Of a DNA stretch of 15,501 bases, positions 13,642 through 15,501 are shown piece by piece. The position numbers were made by a program, and so were the translations under genes. A model generated the notes under the pieces. That model made no database searches, was not told where the DNA came from, and saw only the letters and a list, made by a program, of their open reading frames with translations. The DNA is from CALAED01 sp937891035. Its GTDB lineage: Bacteria > Actinomycetota > Actinomycetes > Streptosporangiales > Streptosporangiaceae. How positions within the stretch are numbered: the stretch's first letter is position 1; each line of letters opens with the position of its first letter. The stretch is from positions 1 through 15,501 of the forward strand of contig DASQSZ010000323.1 in assembly GCA_035642125.1 (NCBI GenBank). Reading direction: 5' to 3'.

Positions 13642-14385
13642 ATGCCAGAGCTGGAGCAGTCGCTACCAAAGTACTTGCAGATCGCAGCGCACATCCGCGA
13701 TCGGATCTTGCGTGGGGACCTTAGTCCGGGAGACGAGGTGCCCTCGGAGCGTCAGATCGCGTCGGAGTGGGACGTCTCTCGACCGACCGCGACAAAGGCC
13801 CTTGAGGCACTGAGAGTTCAGGGACTCGTCGAGTCTCGACGCGGATCGGGCACGTATGTGCTCGACCGGTATGGGCTGCATCGTCGCGCTCGTGAGCGAT
13901 ACCAGAAAGCGGACCGGACCGGCCAGATCTACCCTGCGAACGAACGAGCCGAAATTGTGGCCGCCGAGCTCGTCGTTCCACCGCCGCACGTGGCCGAGAT
14001 GCTGACGCTCCCGGACGGGGGGCGGGCTGTTCGGCGGCATCGCATCACCTTCCGCGATGACCTGCCTGCGGAAATCTCCACGTCGTGGCACGCCGCGAAG
14101 GTGGCTGAGCGGGCGCCACTCCTGACCAAGAAGGAACGCATCCGACAGGGAACGTTGGCGTACGTCGAGAGCAGCACAGGTCGGCGGGCGAGACACGCGC
14201 ATGACCGGGTAGCCGCTCGGCTGGCCACTGAGGAAGAGCTGAAGACCTTCGGTCTGACCGGGCCTGCGGCGGTGCTCGTCGTCCGGCACGTCGTCTATGA
14301 CATGGACGAACGGCCGTTGGAGTTCGCCGAAGCGGTGTACCCGCCCGACGCGTGGACGTACGAAGAGCTCTACGTGATCCACTGA
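13642..14385 (+). CDS. GntR/HutC-subfamily regulator with UTRA domain
   Basis: A 247-residue transcription factor. Residues 6-75 are a GntR winged helix-turn-helix: PKYLQIAAHIRDRILRGDLS, PGDEVPSERQIASEWDVSRP, TATKALEALRVQGLVESRRG and SGTYV. Residues about 95-240 are a UTRA ligand-sensing domain (RAVRRHRITFRDDLPAEIST, TGRRARHAHDRVAARLATEE, then VLVVRHVVYDMDERPLEFAE), as in HutC, DasR and KorSA-like regulators. UTRA domains usually bind small metabolites such as amino sugars or imidazole compounds; the ligand here is unknown. GAGGA precedes the ATG at 13642. Operator-like TGG-N6-CCA sites flank the gene on both sides, implying autoregulation and control of both the divergent DUF1152 gene and the downstream ATPase pair. 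Regulators of this type are frequent in actinomycete integrative elements and plasmids. Confidence 0.92.
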   Translation: MPELEQSLPKYLQIAAHIRDRILRGDLSPGDEVPSERQIASEWDVSRPTATKALEALRVQGLVESRRGSGTYVLDRYGLHRRARERYQKADRTGQIYPANERAEIVAAELVVPPPHVAEMLTLPDGGRAVRRHRITFRDDLPAEISTSWHAAKVAERAPLLTKKERIRQGTLAYVESSTGRRARHAHDRVAARLATEEELKTFGLTGPAAVLVVRHVVYDMDERPLEFAEAVYPPDAWTYEELYVIH

Positions 14386-14424
14386 TGGGGATCCATAGTT
14401 TTCCGGAGTACCTTGCCACCCCCA

Positions 14425-14440
14425 ATTGGCATATGCCACT
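14425..14440. promoter_or_regulatory. GntR-type operator copy 1
   Basis: ATTGGCATATGCCACT contains a perfect 12-bp palindrome TGGCATATGCCA (14427-14438). Its centre is 24 bp from copy 2. It lies 40 bp after the GntR stop, upstream of the ATPase gene. The minus strand reads TAGAGTGGC here, the same nonamer as at 13596-13604. Confidence 0.65.
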
Positions 14441-14448
14441 CTAGGGGC

Positions 14449-14464
14449 AGTGGCCTATGCCACT
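14449..14464. promoter_or_regulatory. GntR-type operator copy 2 (perfect arms)
   Basis: AGTGGC-CTAT-GCCACT has perfect 6-bp arms. Apart from the four central-flank bases it equals the published DasR-type consensus AGTGGTCTAGACCACT, supporting recognition by a UTRA-class GntR protein such as the one encoded next to it. Confidence 0.7.
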
Positions 14465-14531
14465 ATCCAGACCAGCGGTGGCCAACTTCGCGGGCCAGAG
14501 CGGGGCCATACTCCTGCTCGCCGCGTGGTCA

Positions 14532-14584
14532 GGCGACTTCTCGCCAGTGCCGCCTGTTCGCTCGGTAGGTCCGCAGCTATGCGG
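14532..14584 (+). other. Two short hairpins in the spacer before the ATPase gene
   Basis: GGCGA-CTTC-TCGCC (14532-14545) and CCGCA-GCTA-TGCGG (14571-14584) are perfect 5-bp stems with tetraloops. They lie between the operators and the ATPase ribosome site, and may be the GntR transcript end or leader structure of the ATPase mRNA. Confidence 0.35.
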
Positions 14585-14616
14585 ATGAATGCGTTGTGAT
14601 AGCTGGGAGGTTCGGT

Positions 14617-15114
14617 GTGGCTGTGGATGGCCGGGCGGTGGCGGGTCAGTCGGATCGGGACGCGGTTGGTCGCGCAAGGACACAGTCGGTGGTTCCGCTT
14701 GGGAAGTTGCGGTTTCTCAACGCGGCAGCGTCGGTGGCGATGGTGCGCCGTTTTGTGGGGTTGGTCGCGGAGGCGTACAGCGTCGCGCAGATCGGCGAGA
14801 CCGCCGCATTGCTGGTGTCGGAGCTGGCGACGAATGCGACCCGACACGCCGCAGGCGGGGGGCGGATCGAGGTTGTGGTGAGCCGCAGGGCCGACCGGTT
14901 GCGGGTAGAGGTGCGGGACGGCAGTTCGGCTTTGCCGGTGATGCGGTGTTCGGGCGTGTTGGACGAGGGTGGCCGTGGCCTGTTGTTAGTGGATCAACTG
15001 GCCGATGGGCACGGCACATACCGGTTGCCACTCGGCAAGGCTGTGTGGTTCGAGCTCATCGCGTGGGATCCGTCGATCGGCGGGCTTGACTGCATGGAGC
15101 TTGATCATGGGTGA
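14617..15114 (+). CDS. GHKL ATPase, RsbW/anti-sigma-factor-like
   Basis: A 165-residue protein with a single HATPase_c_2-type domain: the N-box is LLVSELATNATRHA (Glu69, Asn73, His77), the G1 box is VEVRDGS (Asp101, Gly102), and the G2 box is EGGRGLLLVDQLAD (118-130). Proteins of this size with only this domain are typical of the large actinobacterial family of RsbW-like anti-sigma factors/serine kinases. However, the partner sigma or anti-anti-sigma factor is not encoded here, and many members are uncharacterised. The GTG at 14617 is chosen because GGGAGG lies six bases upstream; an earlier GTG at 14596 precedes that ribosome site. The last codons overlap the start of the next gene (15106), implying translational coupling. 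The operators at 14425-14464 lie 150-190 bp upstream. Confidence 0.88.
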   Translation: MAVDGRAVAGQSDRDAVGRARTQSVVPLGKLRFLNAAASVAMVRRFVGLVAEAYSVAQIGETAALLVSELATNATRHAAGGGRIEVVVSRRADRLRVEVRDGSSALPVMRCSGVLDEGGRGLLLVDQLADGHGTYRLPLGKAVWFELIAWDPSIGGLDCMELDHG

Positions 15115-15501
15115 TAGTAGGCCTCGGGTGGAATGCCCGGTCTGCGGACGGCAGGTGGCCCTGACGGCCCGGCGCGGGGTGATCGGCCCGCACAACGCGA
15201 TGCCTTCTCGTGGCTCGCGCTGTGCCGGAGTGGGATCTTCTCCCGACGGCGACACGTCGCGGGCGGGTGTGGTGGTGCGGTTGCCGGACGCGGCGGCGAC
15301 GCGGGAGACCCGGCGGCGGGTGGCGCTGGCGGAGCGGCTGGCCGAGTTGGAGGTCCACGCGGACGCGGTCGCCAAGCACGCGTTGAAGCTGGCGACCGAG
15401 GCCTTCCCCGCGATGGTTGAAGCGCTGGAACTCGTCTTGACCAGCACCAAAGCTGTTGACGCTGATGACGTGTTGCTGGATCGGCTCGTACGAGCCGATC
15501 C
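15106..15501 (+). CDS. Zinc-ribbon-type protein with helical C-terminal part (3' end beyond right edge)
   Basis: The frame opens at ATG 15106, overlapping the ATPase stop (ATGGGTGA), with GGAG six bases upstream, and stays open to the window edge (132 codons). The N-terminus has a metal-site pattern: ECPVCGRQVALTARRGVIGP, then H29 and C39 (C10-x2-C13 ... H29 ... C39). This resembles short zinc-finger proteins encoded beside GHKL ATPases in actinobacterial accessory regions. After a Ser/Gly linker comes a helical, Ala/Glu/Arg-rich region (TRRRVALAERLAELEVHADA) that may form a coiled coil. The function is not recognised. The frame is interrupted only by the window edge, which falls on a 24-bp palindrome. 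Confidence 0.7.
15478..15501. repeat. Perfect 24-bp palindrome at the window end
   Basis: GGATCGGCTCGT is followed immediately by its exact reverse complement ACGAGCCGATCC, with no loop. It lies in the reading frame of the zinc-ribbon gene and ends on the last base. It may be part of a longer inverted repeat or reflect the end of a contig. Confidence 0.85.

Noticed and set aside
13663..14439. 258-codon minus-strand frame opposite the GntR gene
   Set aside because: The plus strand encodes complete wHTH and UTRA domains; the minus product resembles no family.

Overview
The window is a GC-rich stretch of actinobacterial chromosome (strong G/C third-position bias, many GTG starts). It resembles Streptosporangiales (Nonomuraea/Streptosporangium-like). 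That is judged from family resemblance and gene order recalled from memory, not from a search. Most genes are single-cistron or small divergent/convergent units typical of conserved core actinobacterial DNA. No tRNA, rRNA, insertion sequence, transposase, integrase or CRISPR array was seen.

Layout. 1-1904 (minus): a partial sacsin/Hsp90-like GHKL ATP-binding protein running off the left edge, 15 bp downstream of a DUF3027 protein with a Cys/His metal site. 2042-3427 (plus): an MFS-like permease diverging from DUF3027. 3463-4633 (minus): a cold-shock-domain protein downstream of a HAD phosphatase. 4810-5328 (plus): a small two-helix membrane protein with a Thr/Ser/Asn-rich N-terminus. 5339-5830 (minus): a GNAT acetyltransferase, divergent from a TetR regulator (5991-6617). 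A small HAAS-like helical protein (6577-6825, minus) overlaps the TetR tail and diverges from a large helicase-associated protein (6874-9288) that has a Helicase_C_3 domain and a WYL-like C-terminus but no ATPase motor. Then come a fatty-acid-type acyl-CoA ligase (9360-10910) and a cysteine-rich conserved protein (10964-11407). A 525-bp spacer follows, with short repeats, hairpins and a possible 76-codon minus-strand gene. A cupin-fold protein (11933-12307) ends what looks like core.

From about 12.3 kb the character changes. A DUF1152 protein (12447-13556, minus) diverges from a GntR/HutC-type regulator with a UTRA domain (13642-14385). The regulator is followed by a spacer and then by an overlapping pair: a GHKL (RsbW-like) ATPase (14617-15114) and a zinc-ribbon-type protein that runs off the right edge. 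This has the look of an accessory regulatory module or the start of an integrated element.

The best new observation is a set of TGG-N6-CCA operators. One is the perfect 16-mer AGTGGCCTATGCCACT, and a second site 24 bp away has a perfect 12-bp core. Both lie just after the GntR gene, and a degenerate copy lies in the GntR/DUF1152 divergent promoter. They closely resemble the known DasR-type site AGTGGTCTAGACCACT, so an autoregulated GntR circuit controlling DUF1152, itself and the ATPase/zinc pair is a concrete, testable proposal. A perfect 24-bp palindrome forms the very last bases of the window and may mark a contig end or a larger inverted repeat.
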